Of a stretch of DNA of 64,000 nucleotides, positions 40,045 through 49,807 are shown piece after piece. The notes beneath the pieces are model-generated. The model saw only the letters and a list, made by a program, of their open reading frames with translations, was not told the origin of the DNA and searched no databases. Position 1 is the stretch's first letter; every line of letters starts with the position of its first letter. The position numbers were made by a program, and so were the translations under genes. Origin of the DNA: Deltaproteobacteria bacterium (lineage in GTDB: Bacteria > Desulfobacterota > Binatia > HRBIN30 > JACQVA1); assembly GCA_016178705.1 (NCBI GenBank), contig JACOST010000015.1:1-64000 (forward strand), written 5' to 3'.

Positions 40045-40848
40045 ATGGCGGTTGGCATCATCGTGTGTGGCGCGGCCGGCCGGATGGGGCGGACGCTGAT
40101 CAACTTGGTGACGCAGTCGAGTGACCTGATGCTGGTCGGCGCGGTGGAAGCCGCGGGCTTGGCATCGGTGGGTCGCGACGCCGGGGAGAGCGCCGGGCTC
40201 GGGACGCTGCACGTGCCGATCGTTGACAGCTTGGAGAAGGTCATTCGACCTGATGCGGTCACACTCGACTTCACCAACGCGGCGGCGGCGGTGGCGCACT
40301 TGCGGACGGCGGTGAAGCACGCGGCGCCGATCGTCATCGGCTCGACCGGCTACACGCAGCCGGAGCAAGCCGAGATCGATCGCCTCGCGCCGCAGACGCG
40401 CGCGGTCGTTGCGCCGAACATGAGCGTAGGCATCAACGTGCTCCTCCAACTCGTGCGCCTGGCGGCACGGACGCTCGGTCCCGATTTCGATCCCGAGATC
40501 GTCGAGATCCATCACAAGACGAAGATCGATGCGCCGAGCGGCACCGCGCTTCAGCTCGGCCGCGCGGTGGCGTCAGCGCTCGGACGCGATTTCGAGAAAT
40601 CGGCCGTCTTCGGGCGGCAGGGGATCATCGGCCAACGCAACCCAAATGAGATCGGCATGATCACGTTGCGCGGTGGCGACGCGATCGGCGATCACACGGT
40701 GGTCTTCGCCGGGCTCGGCGAGCGGCTCGAACTCACGCACCGCGCTCAAAGTCGCGATTGCCTTGCGCGCGGCGCGTTGCGCGCGGCGACGTGGCTGATC
40801 GATCAACCAGTAGGCCGGTACAGCATGGCGGACGTACTCGGATTGTAG
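40045..40848 (+). CDS. dapB: 4-hydroxy-tetrahydrodipicolinate reductase
   Basis: 267 residues. N-terminal nucleotide-binding loop CGAAGRMGRTL, STGYTQPE, and the substrate motif EIHHKTKIDAPSGTAL with the catalytic His pair and Lys. It reduces the DapA product to tetrahydrodipicolinate, which the divergently placed DapL transaminates directly. End of the dapFAB operon. Confidence 0.96.
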   Translation: MAVGIIVCGAAGRMGRTLINLVTQSSDLMLVGAVEAAGLASVGRDAGESAGLGTLHVPIVDSLEKVIRPDAVTLDFTNAAAAVAHLRTAVKHAAPIVIGSTGYTQPEQAEIDRLAPQTRAVVAPNMSVGINVLLQLVRLAARTLGPDFDPEIVEIHHKTKIDAPSGTALQLGRAVASALGRDFEKSAVFGRQGIIGQRNPNEIGMITLRGGDAIGDHTVVFAGLGERLELTHRAQSRDCLARGALRAATWLIDQPVGRYSMADVLGL

Positions 40849-40893
40849 ATTGCGGATTGTTCGGAGGAGAATTTCCAATCCTCAATCCGCAAT
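40849..40893. terminator. Inverted repeat between convergent dapB and dapL
   Basis: ATTGCGGATTG (40849-40859) and CAATCCGCAAT (40883-40893) are perfect 11-bp arms around a 23-nt loop. It is AT-richer than the surroundings and fills the 58-bp space between the convergent genes, so a bidirectional terminator is plausible. Further short 'aatccgcaat' units make it look like a local repeat. Confidence 0.5.
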
Positions 40894-40906
40894 CCGAATT
40901 CCGCAA

Positions 40907-42073
40907 TCAGGCCATTGCTGTTCGGATTCGCTCCATCGCCTCGATGAGGCGGTCGTCTGACACGGTCAGTGAGAAGCGCACGAAGCCTTCGCCGAACTGG
41001 CCGTAGGCGGGTCCGGAGGCGACGACCACGCGCGCCTTTTCGAACAACAGCGTGGTGAATTCGAGGCTGGTCATCCCCTTCGGTACGGGTACCCATAGAT
41101 AGAAGGTCCCGCGCGCCGGGGTGTAGTCGATGCCGATCGCCTTCAGCGTATCGAGGACCAGAGCACGTCGCTTGGCGTAGAGGCCGAGCATGTGACCGAT
41201 GTTCTCGCCGCAGTGCTCGAGCGCGGCGATGCCGGCGTACTGGACCGCATTGAAGACCCCCGAGTCGGTATTCTCCTTCACCTGCGAGATCGCCGCGATC
41301 AGGTCTCTGTTGCCGACCGCCATGCCGAGTCGCCAGCCGGTCATGTTGAACGGCTTCGACAGCGAGTTGAGTTCCACGCCGACATCCTTCGCACCGTCGA
41401 CCGAGAGGAAGCTCAACGGCTTCTCGCCATCGAAGACGATTTCGATGTACGGGTTGTCGTAGCAGACAGCGATGTCGTACTGGCGGGCGAACGCCACCAG
41501 ATCGCGCAAGAACGCCGGGGTGGCCACCGCGCCGGTGGGATTGTTGGGATAGCAGACGAACATCGCCGTGGCCTTGTGCGCGACCTCGGTCGGAACATCG
41601 GCAAGCACCGGCAAGTAGCCGTGCTCGGGACGAATTGGGATGCTCACCGGCTCGCCGCCGCCAATCAGGATGCTAGCGCGGTACGCCGGATAGCCCGGGT
41701 CGGTCATCAGCACCGTCTCGCCCGGATTGACCCGCGCGAGGACGAAGTGGTGGCAGCCTTCCTTCGAACCGATCAGACCCAGTACCTCGGTAGCTGGATC
41801 GACGGTGACGCCGTAGCGCTGCGCGTACCAGGTCGCGACCGCTTGGCGGAACGCCAGCATGCCCTTCTCTTCGTCGGTCGGGTAGCGGTGGTTGGCTGGG
41901 TCGGCCCCGGCGCGGGCCAGTTCCTTCACGACCGCGTCGGGAGTGGGCTCGACCGGGTCGCCGATCGCGAGGCTGATGACGTCGATGCCGGCTGCGCGTG
42001 CCTGGCCGATTTTCTTGCGTAGCTCCATGAACGGATAGGGAGGGATCAGCTTCAAACGGTCGGCGGAACGCAT
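40907..42073 (-). CDS. dapL: LL-diaminopimelate aminotransferase (class I/II PLP aminotransferase)
   Basis: 388 residues. PLP-binding Lys240 in NSLSKPFNMTGWRLG; CYPNNPTGA, AVCYDNPYIEI and the family start LIPPYPFMELRKKIGQA. Its place next to dapFAB supports DapL, which makes LL-diaminopimelate from tetrahydrodipicolinate in one step; dapD/dapC/dapE are absent from the window. ATG 42073 with AAAGGAGT 10 nt upstream is chosen over a longer frame. Substrate specificity (versus alanine or another aminotransferase) is inferred from context. Confidence 0.87.
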   Translation of the reverse strand: MRSADRLKLIPPYPFMELRKKIGQARAAGIDVISLAIGDPVEPTPDAVVKELARAGADPANHRYPTDEEKGMLAFRQAVATWYAQRYGVTVDPATEVLGLIGSKEGCHHFVLARVNPGETVLMTDPGYPAYRASILIGGGEPVSIPIRPEHGYLPVLADVPTEVAHKATAMFVCYPNNPTGAVATPAFLRDLVAFARQYDIAVCYDNPYIEIVFDGEKPLSFLSVDGAKDVGVELNSLSKPFNMTGWRLGMAVGNRDLIAAISQVKENTDSGVFNAVQYAGIAALEHCGENIGHMLGLYAKRRALVLDTLKAIGIDYTPARGTFYLWVPVPKGMTSLEFTTLLFEKARVVVASGPAYGQFGEGFVRFSLTVSDDRLIEAMERIRTAMA

Positions 42074-42301
42074 CGGGGGAACACTCCTTTGTCGGTCGCG
42101 TGGGCAGCGACTACCATCGGGTGCGTGGCAGGGCAACACCCGCTGCCGGGCCGGCGATCAACAGTTGTAAACCCCGGTCGAAGGCGCTATGAGCGCATCT
42201 GTCACGCTCGCTGCGTGATATGTGGTGCCGTAAGTTGCGGACGGGGGCGTCGCCAGCAGATCAGGCGCTCACCGCGGGGAAGGGGAGGTTCGAACGGCGC
42301 T

Positions 42302-42799
42302 ATGCCCCATCGGGCATTCATCGGGATCGGGTCCAACCTCGGGGACCGCAAAGCCAATCACATCGACGCGTGGGATCGGATCGGCAAGCTGCCGGCTACG
42401 CGCATCGTCAAAGCGTCCTCTCTTTACGAGAGTGAACCACACGGCGACGCCAAGACTTGGTTCGTCAACGCGGTCATCGAAATCGAGACCGAATCGTCCG
42501 CGGACGAGTTGCTCAAGCGGCTCAAAGTCATCGAGAAGGTGATGGGGCGCAAGCGGGTGAAGGGCAAGCGCTGGGGCTCGCGCGTCATCGATCTCGACAT
42601 CCTGATGTTCGACAACGAGGTCGTCAACAAGCGCACGTTGCGCATCCCGCACAAGGAGCTACCGAATCGGCGCTTCGTGCTGGTGCCGATGTGCGAACTG
42701 GCTCCGCAGATGGTGCATCCCGCCCTCAGCGCGACGATCTCCGAGCTGCTATCCGCGAGCAAGGACAAGAAAAAAGTTCACCTGATGCCGCGTTCCTGA
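42302..42799 (+). CDS. folK: 2-amino-4-hydroxy-6-hydroxymethyldihydropteridine pyrophosphokinase
   Basis: 165 residues. FIGIGSNLGDR at the start, SLYESEPHGDAKTWFVNAVIEIET and RWGSRVIDLDILMFDNEV with the metal-binding Asp pair identify HPPK. It pyrophosphorylates the folate pterin precursor. ATG 42302 begins the first beta strand directly; GGGGAGG lies about 15 nt upstream. A usual PHP/H motif reads IPHKELPNRRFVLVPM. Confidence 0.94.
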   Translation: MPHRAFIGIGSNLGDRKANHIDAWDRIGKLPATRIVKASSLYESEPHGDAKTWFVNAVIEIETESSADELLKRLKVIEKVMGRKRVKGKRWGSRVIDLDILMFDNEVVNKRTLRIPHKELPNRRFVLVPMCELAPQMVHPALSATISELLSASKDKKKVHLMPRS

Positions 42800-42856
42800 G
42801 CGGCGCTGCTTTCGAGCCCGGGAAGCGTTTGCTAAACGTTGATCAGGAGAGACACC

Positions 42857-43507
42857 ATGAAGCTGTTCATCGATACCGCCGATGTCAATGAGATCCGCGA
42901 GGCCGCGAGCTGGGGCATTCTCGACGGGGTGACGACCAATCCCTCGCTGGTGGCCAAGACCGGACGCGACTTCGAGTCGGTGATCAAGGAGATCTGCGCC
43001 ATCGTCGACGGGCCGATCAACGCCGAGGTGGTTAGTACCGAAGCTCCGGGTATGGTCGAGGAAGGCGAGCGGCTCGCGCGCGTGCACCGCAACATCTACG
43101 TCAAGGTGCCGATGACGGTCGAAGGCCTCAAGGCGACCAAGATGCTGAGCGACCGCGGCATCCGGGTGAACGTGACGTTGATCTTTTCGCCCGCGCAGGC
43201 GTTGCTGGCGAGCAAGGCTGGGGCGCGGTTCCTCAGCCCGTTCGTCGGTCGGCTCGACGACGTCGGCCACGACGGCATGGCGATGGTCGCGCAGATCGTG
43301 CAGATCCTCCACAACTACGAGTTCCCCGCCGAAGTGCTCGTCGCCAGCGTGCGCACACCCGAGCACGTGATCCGCAGCGCCGAGATGGGTGCGCACATCG
43401 CGACCTGTCCGTTCTCTGTGCTGCAACAGCTCGTCAAGCATCCACTAACCGACTCGGGATTGGAGCGCTTCCTAGCCGATTGGAAGAAGGTTCCGCAACG
43501 CGCCTGA
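42857..43507 (+). CDS. tal: Transaldolase / fructose-6-phosphate aldolase family protein
   Basis: 216 residues, the short (TalC/FSA-like) class. [33 protein letters not shown], Schiff-base Lys in [14 protein letters not shown] and [11 protein letters not shown] are conserved. It acts either as transaldolase of the pentose phosphate pathway or as fructose-6-phosphate aldolase; sequence alone does not decide. AGGAGA lies 7 nt before ATG 42857. Confidence 0.92.
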   Translation: MKLFIDTADVNEIREAASWGILDGVTTNPSLVAKTGRDFESVIKEICAIVDGPINAEVVSTEAPGMVEEGERLARVHRNIYVKVPMTVEGLKATKMLSDRGIRVNVTLIFSPAQALLASKAGARFLSPFVGRLDDVGHDGMAMVAQIVQILHNYEFPAEVLVASVRTPEHVIRSAEMGAHIATCPFSVLQQLVKHPLTDSGLERFLADWKKVPQRA

Positions 43508-43566
43508 TCCTTCGTTGACGTGTGGCGCTGGCAACCTTCGCGGGCGCGTGCCCTGGGGTCTGAGCG

Positions 43567-45885
43567 TCAATTGTTGCCGAGCAATTCCACCAACGCTGTA
43601 ACGTCGGCGGCGGAGATCCGGCCATCGTGGTTGACGTCGGCTGCCGGCGTTGCCGGGCTGCCTCCGAAGATCATGACGAACAAAACGTCGAGATCGGCCT
43701 GATCGATCACTCCGTCGCCGTTGACGTCGCCGGGGATCGGCTCCGGGGTTTTTGTTGCCACTGCTGTCATAGTGGCGGTGAGCGTTGGCATCGGTGACGC
43801 GGAAGGTGTCGCTGTTGGAATCAATGTGACGGTCGCACTCGGCGCAGCTGTTACCGACGGGGTTGTGGTTGCTGTCTCGCTCGGTGTCGGGGTGTTGGTC
43901 ACCGTTGCCGTACTCGTGGCCGTCGTGGTTGGCTGCGTCGGCGTGATGGTTGGCGTTAGCGTGATGGTTGGCGTGCTGGTGCGTGTACCGGTTCGGGTGA
44001 CCGTCGGGGTCTTGGTGGCGGTTTGAGTGATCGTCGGCGTATGCGTGCGGGTTGGGGTCGGGGTGCGCGTTGGGGTCGGCTGAGTCGGCGTAACCGTCGG
44101 CGTATTGGTGATCGTGGGCGTCGGTGTAATCGTCGGCGTGTCGGTGGGCGTGGCTGTCGGCGTGATCGTGGGCGTGTCGGTCTCGGTCCCGGACGCGGTC
44201 GCCGTCGGCGTCTCGGTGGCTGTGGTTGGTGTCGCGGTGGGTGTGGCCGTACGCGTTCGGGTTGCAGTTCGAGTCTTGGTGACCGTCGGTGTGGAGGATG
44301 GGGTGCGAGTTGACGTCGCGGTGCCCGTGCCGGTCGACGTCGGCGACGCTGTCCGCGTCTTCGTCGGCGTCAGCGTCACGGTGCCGGTTCGCGTGGCGGT
44401 TGGCTGCGTCGGTGTTGAGGTCGCCGTCGGCATGGTGGCCGTGACTGTCGGCGTGGGTCCGGTCGGCGTGATGCTCGGCGTTTGGGTGATCGACGGAGTG
44501 AGGGTGATGGTTGGCCGATGCGTGTTGGTCGGGGATGACGTTACCGTCGGGCGTAACGTCTTCGTCGGCGTTCCGGTCTCCGTTGGGGTCAGCGTCGGGC
44601 GCGGTGTCCGCGTGATTGACGGTGTCCGTGTGATGGTCGGTGTGCGCGTCGGCGTTGGGGTGAAGGTCGCGCTTGGGCTGCGGATCGGCGAGGGCGTCTT
44701 GGTGAGCGTCGGTGTCCGCGTGAACGTGGCGGTTGGGAGCGGGCCATTGGCGGTGTTCCACAACTCGGCGATCACCGTGTCGCCGACGGTCAACTCATCG
44801 ATCAAGGGGATGGCCAGCGCGAGGGCAGCACCGTCGGTGCCGCTCGCGGGGTCCGCGGCGAGCGCGGCGCAGTCGAACGGGAAACCGGTCGAAGCCGGGT
44901 CGCACGGCGCATCGCCGCACGACGACCCGAGGGCGATTGCCGAGCCTTCGCTGTCGCTCTGATCCACGATCGCCAACGAAGCCAGGCCGGTGGTGACCGG
45001 AATGATGCGCGCCACACCGTGGTCCGGATCATCCGCGGTGCACGGAACGCCGTCGGCCCCCTTCGCTGGATTAGCTGTGGAGGTCTCGCACCCATCTTCC
45101 GTTGGGGCGATGGCGGTGATGACCGAGACCGCCAAGCTCATGCGCAGGAACGCCGACCCCGGCGGCCCGTTGCCGGCCGCGATCAGATGGAGCGGCCCGT
45201 TGCACACGCCGTCGTGCAGAGAATTGCGATTGCACGCCGGCGGATTCGCCGAGTCTTCTAAACACGCATGGCTGTCGGTTGCGGCGTCCGCTGCTGCGCA
45301 CTCCGGATCGACATCGGTTGTGTTGTGATCGAGCGCCATGGCTGCGTTGATCTGCCCCAAACCACTGCAGCCGATGACTCCGGCGCCGATGTTGCCGGGA
45401 CCAAACAGGTCGCTGCGGACGCTCGGGCGCATACACACGCATACTGGACCGATTTGGATCGGTGCGAGGTTGACGCCGTCGGCTCTTATCACCAGCGGCA
45501 TGATCCCGTCGGTGCCTGGGTTGCCCGTCGTGAGGGCGATGGTGCCACTCACTCCGGGCTGACTGTCGGAGAAGAATGCGTGAATCGGAGTCTGCAATCG
45601 TACCGCGCTACGTTGCGGCGAGAAGGAGAACACCCGGGTTGTCTCGATCGTGCAGTTGGCGGCGCAGCCATCACCACCGACCGTGTTATGGTCGTCGCAC
45701 TCTTCGGTGGCGGCCTTCTTGCCGTCGCCACAAACGGCTGGGGTGGGAGAGGGCGTCTGGCTGGCGACCGGCGCCGCCCAAATTGAAAGCGCGAGCAGCC
45801 CCAACCCGAAGTAGGTAGACCGCCGCGTGCGCGGCCAGATCAGCCCCCAGAGCCGCGGCAGACTCGTTGTCGATCTCGGCATCAT
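43567..45885 (-). CDS. Large secreted protein: CDDHN Cys motif, Thr/Pro stalk and C-terminal dockerin
   Basis: 772 residues. N-terminal signal (about 25-46, ending APVASQ), [27 protein letters not shown] (DUF4215-like), then a roughly 300-residue Cys-containing domain of unknown type. A 330-residue Thr/Pro stalk (about 380-716) leads to a C-terminal dockerin with two calcium loops, [17 protein letters not shown] and [20 protein letters not shown] (about 718-770). The dockerin may dock onto a cohesin-like partner such as the modules encoded at 16.9-26.3 kb (inference). ATG 45885 is used; GTG 45894 is an alternative. Confidence 0.75.
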   Translation of the reverse strand: MMPRSTTSLPRLWGLIWPRTRRSTYFGLGLLALSIWAAPVASQTPSPTPAVCGDGKKAATEECDDHNTVGGDGCAANCTIETTRVFSFSPQRSAVRLQTPIHAFFSDSQPGVSGTIALTTGNPGTDGIMPLVIRADGVNLAPIQIGPVCVCMRPSVRSDLFGPGNIGAGVIGCSGLGQINAAMALDHNTTDVDPECAAADAATDSHACLEDSANPPACNRNSLHDGVCNGPLHLIAAGNGPPGSAFLRMSLAVSVITAIAPTEDGCETSTANPAKGADGVPCTADDPDHGVARIIPVTTGLASLAIVDQSDSEGSAIALGSSCGDAPCDPASTGFPFDCAALAADPASGTDGAALALAIPLIDELTVGDTVIAELWNTANGPLPTATFTRTPTLTKTPSPIRSPSATFTPTPTRTPTITRTPSITRTPRPTLTPTETGTPTKTLRPTVTSSPTNTHRPTITLTPSITQTPSITPTGPTPTVTATMPTATSTPTQPTATRTGTVTLTPTKTRTASPTSTGTGTATSTRTPSSTPTVTKTRTATRTRTATPTATPTTATETPTATASGTETDTPTITPTATPTDTPTITPTPTITNTPTVTPTQPTPTRTPTPTRTHTPTITQTATKTPTVTRTGTRTSTPTITLTPTITPTQPTTTATSTATVTNTPTPSETATTTPSVTAAPSATVTLIPTATPSASPMPTLTATMTAVATKTPEPIPGDVNGDGVIDQADLDVLFVMIFGGSPATPAADVNHDGRISAADVTALVELLGNN
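43735..44745 (-). repeat. Low-complexity Thr/Pro-coding repeat tract
   Basis: Degenerate short repeats (minus strand ACxCCGACxxTCACxC type) encode TPTxTxTPT units of the stalk. The plus strand carries a long GVxVGV open frame which is an artefact of this composition. Same kind of tract as 23640-24440, suggesting related architecture or recombination between stalks. Confidence 0.75.
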
Positions 45886-46095
45886 TTGCGCCACCTTCGC
45901 GCGACCTCAACCCCTCCGCACGAAGGACGCCGTCGTTTAGCACACCTACCCGGCGAGAATGAAGCGACTACTGTCCGTAGTGTCGAGCCATCGACGGACG
46001 ACGAGCGGTTGGCGCTCAGGGAGTGCCCGGAGCCGCCGCCGGCTCCTTTGTTCAGGCCGCGCCGTTGCGGAACGGATTCTGCACGATTGAGAGGC
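45886..46095. other. Gene-poor stretch upstream of the dockerin protein
   Basis: I see no convincing gene here; short frames have no family resemblance and no ribosome site. The promoter of the minus-strand dockerin gene should lie here. No Pho-box-like pair (GTAAC/GTCAC at 11 bp) was found on either strand. Together with 46096-46379 it makes a 490-bp gap. Confidence 0.5.
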
Positions 46096-46245
46096 ATGAT
46101 TGTTCGATTGCTGCCGCTGCCGGTCATCCTTGCGCTGTCCGCGCTGCTGGCGCTGCTCGTGTCAGTGCCTTCCTTCCACTAGTCGATCGATTTGCGCGCA
46201 CGCAGTTTCGACGCGCGGTACCGCTTCACGCATGACCCGCTGTAG
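46096..46245 (+). pseudogene. Possible remnant of a CHASE2-type membrane sensor
   Basis: A frame starting at ATG 46096 encodes MIVRLLPLPVILALSALLAL then LVSVPSFH, is stopped by TAG (46180-46182), and continues in the same frame as SIDLRARSFDARYRFTHDPL before another stop. A hydrophobic start followed by a 'LDLRxYDxRFR' sequence is how CHASE2 domains begin. The match is short; this may be chance. Alternatively the first 28 codons are a small membrane peptide. Confidence 0.25.
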
Positions 46246-46379
46246 CGCTTGCCATGGCAGCGCGTGCGCTGAGCGCTTTGCGCTTGTCGAGCGCTAGGTT
46301 TCTACCGCTGACACATCGCGCCGTAGATCGCTGGAGCTAGAGCGATGCGAGGCATGCATCGTGCTGTTGCTCATGCCGC

Positions 46380-47966
46380 ATGACGACCTCCCTGCGTTTC
46401 CGATTCCGCTTCCTCACCGCTGCATTCCTCGTCTTCATCTCCACTCGCGTGTTGGCCGCCGAGTACTTCGTCGCGCCGACCGGCGACGACGCGAATGCCG
46501 GGGCGGACGCCACCCCCTGGCGCACGGTTTCCCACGCAGCCAATCAGGTACAAGCCGGTGACACCGTGACGATCCACCCGGGGACGTATAGCGAATCGCC
46601 GTGGTTGGCGACTTCCGGTGCGCCGGGCGCACCGATCACGTTTACGGCCGAGCCCGGTGCCGTGTTCGAGAGTCCGGATCCGAACGCCAGCGAAGAAGCC
46701 TTCAACGTCGCTGGCGCGGGGTATGTCCGGCTGGTGGGATTCGAGGCGACCGGCGGCTTCGACGAGACCATCTTCCTCCGCCCGGGTTCGCACCACATCG
46801 AGATCTCCGATTGCAAACTCTACGGCAATCACATCGGTATCTTGATCGCCGATTCCGACACCGTGACCGTCTCGAACTGCTCGTTGCACAACAACGTGCG
46901 CGCGGGCCTGCGGGTCGCGGGGACGACCCACAATGTTCTGGTCAGTGATACCGAGAGCTTCAACAACAACGACGGGCTTGGTTGCGACGGTCAGGCGGAC
47001 GGATACACCGGCGATCGGACCGCCTCCAACATCAGTTTCGTGCGGACCAAGGCGCACGATAACGGACAAGACGGCTTCGACGTGCCGGCGACTGGCGCCT
47101 TTTTCGATCAGGTCGAAAGCGCCAACAACGCCTGTGCCGGTTTCAAAATCTGGAGTGACGCGACTCTGTCGAACTGCCTGGTTCGCGGCAATCACACCGG
47201 CATCGGCACGACCTCCGCAACCGGCAACACGACCGTGACCATCACCAATTGTACCGTAGTCGACAACGGTCTCGGCGTTGTGGCCAAGCCGCCGATGACG
47301 GCAGGCACGCGCTACAGCGTGAACCTGTTTAACAACATCCTCGTTGGACCCGATCACGTGATAGACTTCTACGACACGGTGAATCTGACCGAAGCCCGCA
47401 ACATCTTGTGGCGCGGCGATCTCACCGGCAACGTCATCCAGCAACTGACAGCCACCGGTGCCAAAAAGCGCCGCTTCAGTGGCCGCGAGGTCAACCTTGG
47501 GCGCTGGCAGCGGGTGATGAAGCAGGGCGAAGGGACGCTCGCGATCGATCCGCAACTGAACGGCGACTACGCGCCCGCCACGGTGAGCGCAGCGGTCGAT
47601 CGCGCGCGCAGCGATGTCGCGCCGCCGACTGACTACGCCGGCACCCCTCGCCCGCAAGGGAACGGCCCGGACATCGGCGCGATCGAGATTCCGGGTGGCG
47701 TCATCAACCACCAGCCGCTCGCCGACTGCGGCGCAGCCAATCGCATTGGGCGCGCGACCCGCCGGCTGCTCTTCAATGCGGCGGGTAGTCTCGACCCGGA
47801 TGGCGACGTGCTGACGTATTCGTGGGACTTCGGCGATGGATCGCCCGCTCTCCTCGGAGCGCGGGTGTTGCATGCCTTCGCGACAGCCGGCGTGTACACG
47901 GTGACCCTCACGGTGTCGGACGGGCAGCTGAGCGGGCAGCGGTCGCTGACGGTTACCGTCCTCTAG
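46380..47966 (+). CDS. Secreted right-handed beta-helix protein with C-terminal PKD domain
   Basis: 528 residues. Signal peptide (about 1-26, RVLAA), then AEYFVAPTGDDANAGADATPWRT, the classic opening of bacterial parallel beta-helix (pectate-lyase-like/NosD-type) proteins, with coils such as VTVSNCSLHNNVRAGLRV and VTITNCTVVDNGLGVV (about 60-420). The C-terminus is a PKD domain (RRLLFNAAGSLDPDGDVLTYSWDFGDGSP ... TAGVYTVTLTVSDG). Probably binds or cleaves an extracellular polysaccharide; no catalytic residues can be assigned. The 3' end overlaps the convergent phosphatase gene by 14 bp. Confidence 0.82.
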   Translation: MTTSLRFRFRFLTAAFLVFISTRVLAAEYFVAPTGDDANAGADATPWRTVSHAANQVQAGDTVTIHPGTYSESPWLATSGAPGAPITFTAEPGAVFESPDPNASEEAFNVAGAGYVRLVGFEATGGFDETIFLRPGSHHIEISDCKLYGNHIGILIADSDTVTVSNCSLHNNVRAGLRVAGTTHNVLVSDTESFNNNDGLGCDGQADGYTGDRTASNISFVRTKAHDNGQDGFDVPATGAFFDQVESANNACAGFKIWSDATLSNCLVRGNHTGIGTTSATGNTTVTITNCTVVDNGLGVVAKPPMTAGTRYSVNLFNNILVGPDHVIDFYDTVNLTEARNILWRGDLTGNVIQQLTATGAKKRRFSGREVNLGRWQRVMKQGEGTLAIDPQLNGDYAPATVSAAVDRARSDVAPPTDYAGTPRPQGNGPDIGAIEIPGGVINHQPLADCGAANRIGRATRRLLFNAAGSLDPDGDVLTYSWDFGDGSPALLGARVLHAFATAGVYTVTLTVSDGQLSGQRSLTVTVL

Positions 47967-48678
47967 CGTTCAACGCTGCGGCGATCGCAGGCGCAAGGTT
48001 CGTCCGGCGCAGCGTCCAATCGCCGCGCCGAATCTGGATCAGCTCGCCGGCGCCAAGTTCGAGACAACTGAGTTTGTTCGCGTACACCAAGCCGGTGTCC
48101 AAGCCGATCTTGTACGGCAGATCCATGAAGACCTCGCGCTGCGGCGTGTGGCCGAATAGCACGATGTACGGCAACCGATGCCGGTTGCGGATGAACTCGT
48201 CGCGAATCCAGAAGAGATCCTCGTCGAGTTGCTCAGCCAACGCCCGCAGCGGATGGATGCCGGCATGAACGCACAGGAACTCGCCGGCCGTCACGTAGTT
48301 CTGCAGGCCGAGCATGAACTCCCGATGTGCGGGGGACAATCGCGCGACAACTTGCTCTCCGGAGCAGCCCTCGAACCCGTAGCTGCGCAGCGTGGCCTTA
48401 CCGCCATTGACCAAGAACGCGTCGGGGTAGTGTCCGCCCAGGCCCATATAGGCGAGGAACATGTCTTCGTGATTGCCCTTGAGGAAGACGCAGCGTGGTC
48501 CCTCGGTGCGCAAAGCAATGAGCCGATCGACGACGCCCCGCGACGCCGGGCCGCGGTCGATGTAGTCGCCGAGGAAAATCAGCGCGTCGGTTGCGGTGAG
48601 GTGCAACCCGTCAAGCAACGCATTGAGTTCGTCGAGGCAGCCATGCAGATCGCCGACCACGAAGGTGCGCTCCGCCAT
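47953..48678 (-). CDS. Serine/threonine protein phosphatase-like metallophosphoesterase
   Basis: 241 residues. PPP-type metal motifs GDLHG (9-13), GDYIDRGPASRGVVDRL, LKGNHEDMF and the later CVHAGI and LFGHTPQRE supply the complete bimetal site. Similar to bacterial PrpA/PrpB and lambda phosphatase proteins. Substrate unknown. Convergent with the beta-helix gene, and 5 bp downstream of meaB, likely cotranscribed with it. Confidence 0.9.
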   Translation of the reverse strand: MAERTFVVGDLHGCLDELNALLDGLHLTATDALIFLGDYIDRGPASRGVVDRLIALRTEGPRCVFLKGNHEDMFLAYMGLGGHYPDAFLVNGGKATLRSYGFEGCSGEQVVARLSPAHREFMLGLQNYVTAGEFLCVHAGIHPLRALAEQLDEDLFWIRDEFIRNRHRLPYIVLFGHTPQREVFMDLPYKIGLDTGLVYANKLSCLELGAGELIQIRRGDWTLRRTNLAPAIAAALNARGR

Positions 48679-48683
48679 CGCGG

Positions 48684-49661
48684 TTACTCGCAGTCTTCTT
48701 TCGGCCGGAGCAGAGCGCGCAACACGTCTTCGTTGCCGATCAGTTCGAGCGCGGCGCGGTAGGGATCGATCTCGCCGCGCTTGACCTTCAGCAGCAGGTC
48801 GCTGAAGCGGCCGTTGTCGAGCGCGCCCTCGATCCGGCGGGCGATCTCCTCGCGAAATACGGCGACGAATTCCTCCTGCCGTCCGGCGAGGGCCCGCGCA
48901 GCCCCGTGTCCGGAGTGCGCCAGAAACTCACGGTGGCGCGTGATCTGCGCGGTTAATTCGGGGACGCCGTCACCGCTGGTGCCTTGTGTCAGCAGCACTG
49001 GCACAGTCCACTCGGTTGTGGGCCGCAACTGTAGCATCATCTCGAGTTCGCTCTGCATCTTCATCGCGCCGTCGCGATCGGCTTTGTTGACGACAAAGAT
49101 GTCGGCGATCTCCAACAACCCGGCCTTCATCGCCTGGACCGTGTCGCCGGCTTCGGGGACGAGCACCACCACGGTGGTGTCGGCCAGCCGCATGACGTCG
49201 AGCTCGGTCTGTCCGACGCCGACGGTTTCGATCAAGATGAAGTCCATGCCGAAGGCGTCGAACAAACGCGCGACATCGCGCGTCGGCCGCGCCACGCCGC
49301 CGTGACTGCCGCGGCTACTCAGACTGCGGATGAAGACGCCGTCATCCAGAAAGTGACTTTGCATGCGGATGCGGTCGCCCAGCACCGAACCGCCGGAGAA
49401 CGGACTCGACGGATCGACGGCGAGAATGCCGACGCGCTGACCCGCGGAGCGAAGCTCGCGCACGATGCGGTCGACCAGCGTCGATTTGCCGGCACCGGGC
49501 GGGCCGGTGATACCAATCGTGTACGCGTGGCCGCATCGATCGTGGATCATGCTCATGACCAACGCGGTGTCGGCCCGCCGGTTTTCGACCAGCGTCATCA
49601 ACTTCGCCAAGGCGACCTTGTCGCCAGCCAGCATGCGGTCAACGAGCTTGCGAGTAGGCAC
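48684..49661 (-). CDS. meaB: MeaB/ArgK-family G3E-like P-loop GTPase
   Basis: 325 residues. Walker A GPPGAGKSTLVDRIV, AVDPSSPFSGGSVLGDRIRM, ETVGVGQTELDVMR and NKADRDGA are hallmark MeaB motifs. MeaB protects and loads adenosylcobalamin on methylmalonyl-CoA mutase or related mutases. No mutase gene is in the window, so the partner is unknown. Start ATG 49661. Confidence 0.94.
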   Translation of the reverse strand: MPTRKLVDRMLAGDKVALAKLMTLVENRRADTALVMSMIHDRCGHAYTIGITGPPGAGKSTLVDRIVRELRSAGQRVGILAVDPSSPFSGGSVLGDRIRMQSHFLDDGVFIRSLSSRGSHGGVARPTRDVARLFDAFGMDFILIETVGVGQTELDVMRLADTTVVVLVPEAGDTVQAMKAGLLEIADIFVVNKADRDGAMKMQSELEMMLQLRPTTEWTVPVLLTQGTSGDGVPELTAQITRHREFLAHSGHGAARALAGRQEEFVAVFREEIARRIEGALDNGRFSDLLLKVKRGEIDPYRAALELIGNEDVLRALLRPKEDCE

Positions 49662-49807
49662 GAGCGAGGCTCCGATTCATGCGCGTGGCGGCGCGCGCGG
49701 CGCTGCTTCCGATGTCCGTCCTGATAGCCCACGCGTGGCAGCGTCGCAACCGCGGGCGGCGCGAACACGGCCTTGCACGGCCAACAGATGGGTGGCATAC
49801 GCACGGC

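Noticed and set aside
42190-42240. Pho box before folK (CTGTCAC at about 42200)
   Set aside because: Only one good half-site; the phased partner GCTGCGT is a poor match and no -10 follows at the right distance.
44105-44962. Long plus-strand open frame rich in GVxVGV
   Set aside because: Antisense of the stalk of the dockerin protein, same artefact as at 23.9-24.6 kb.
46371-47873. 500-residue minus-strand open frame
   Set aside because: Antisense to the beta-helix/PKD gene; composition Arg/Val/Ala-rich without recognisable motifs.
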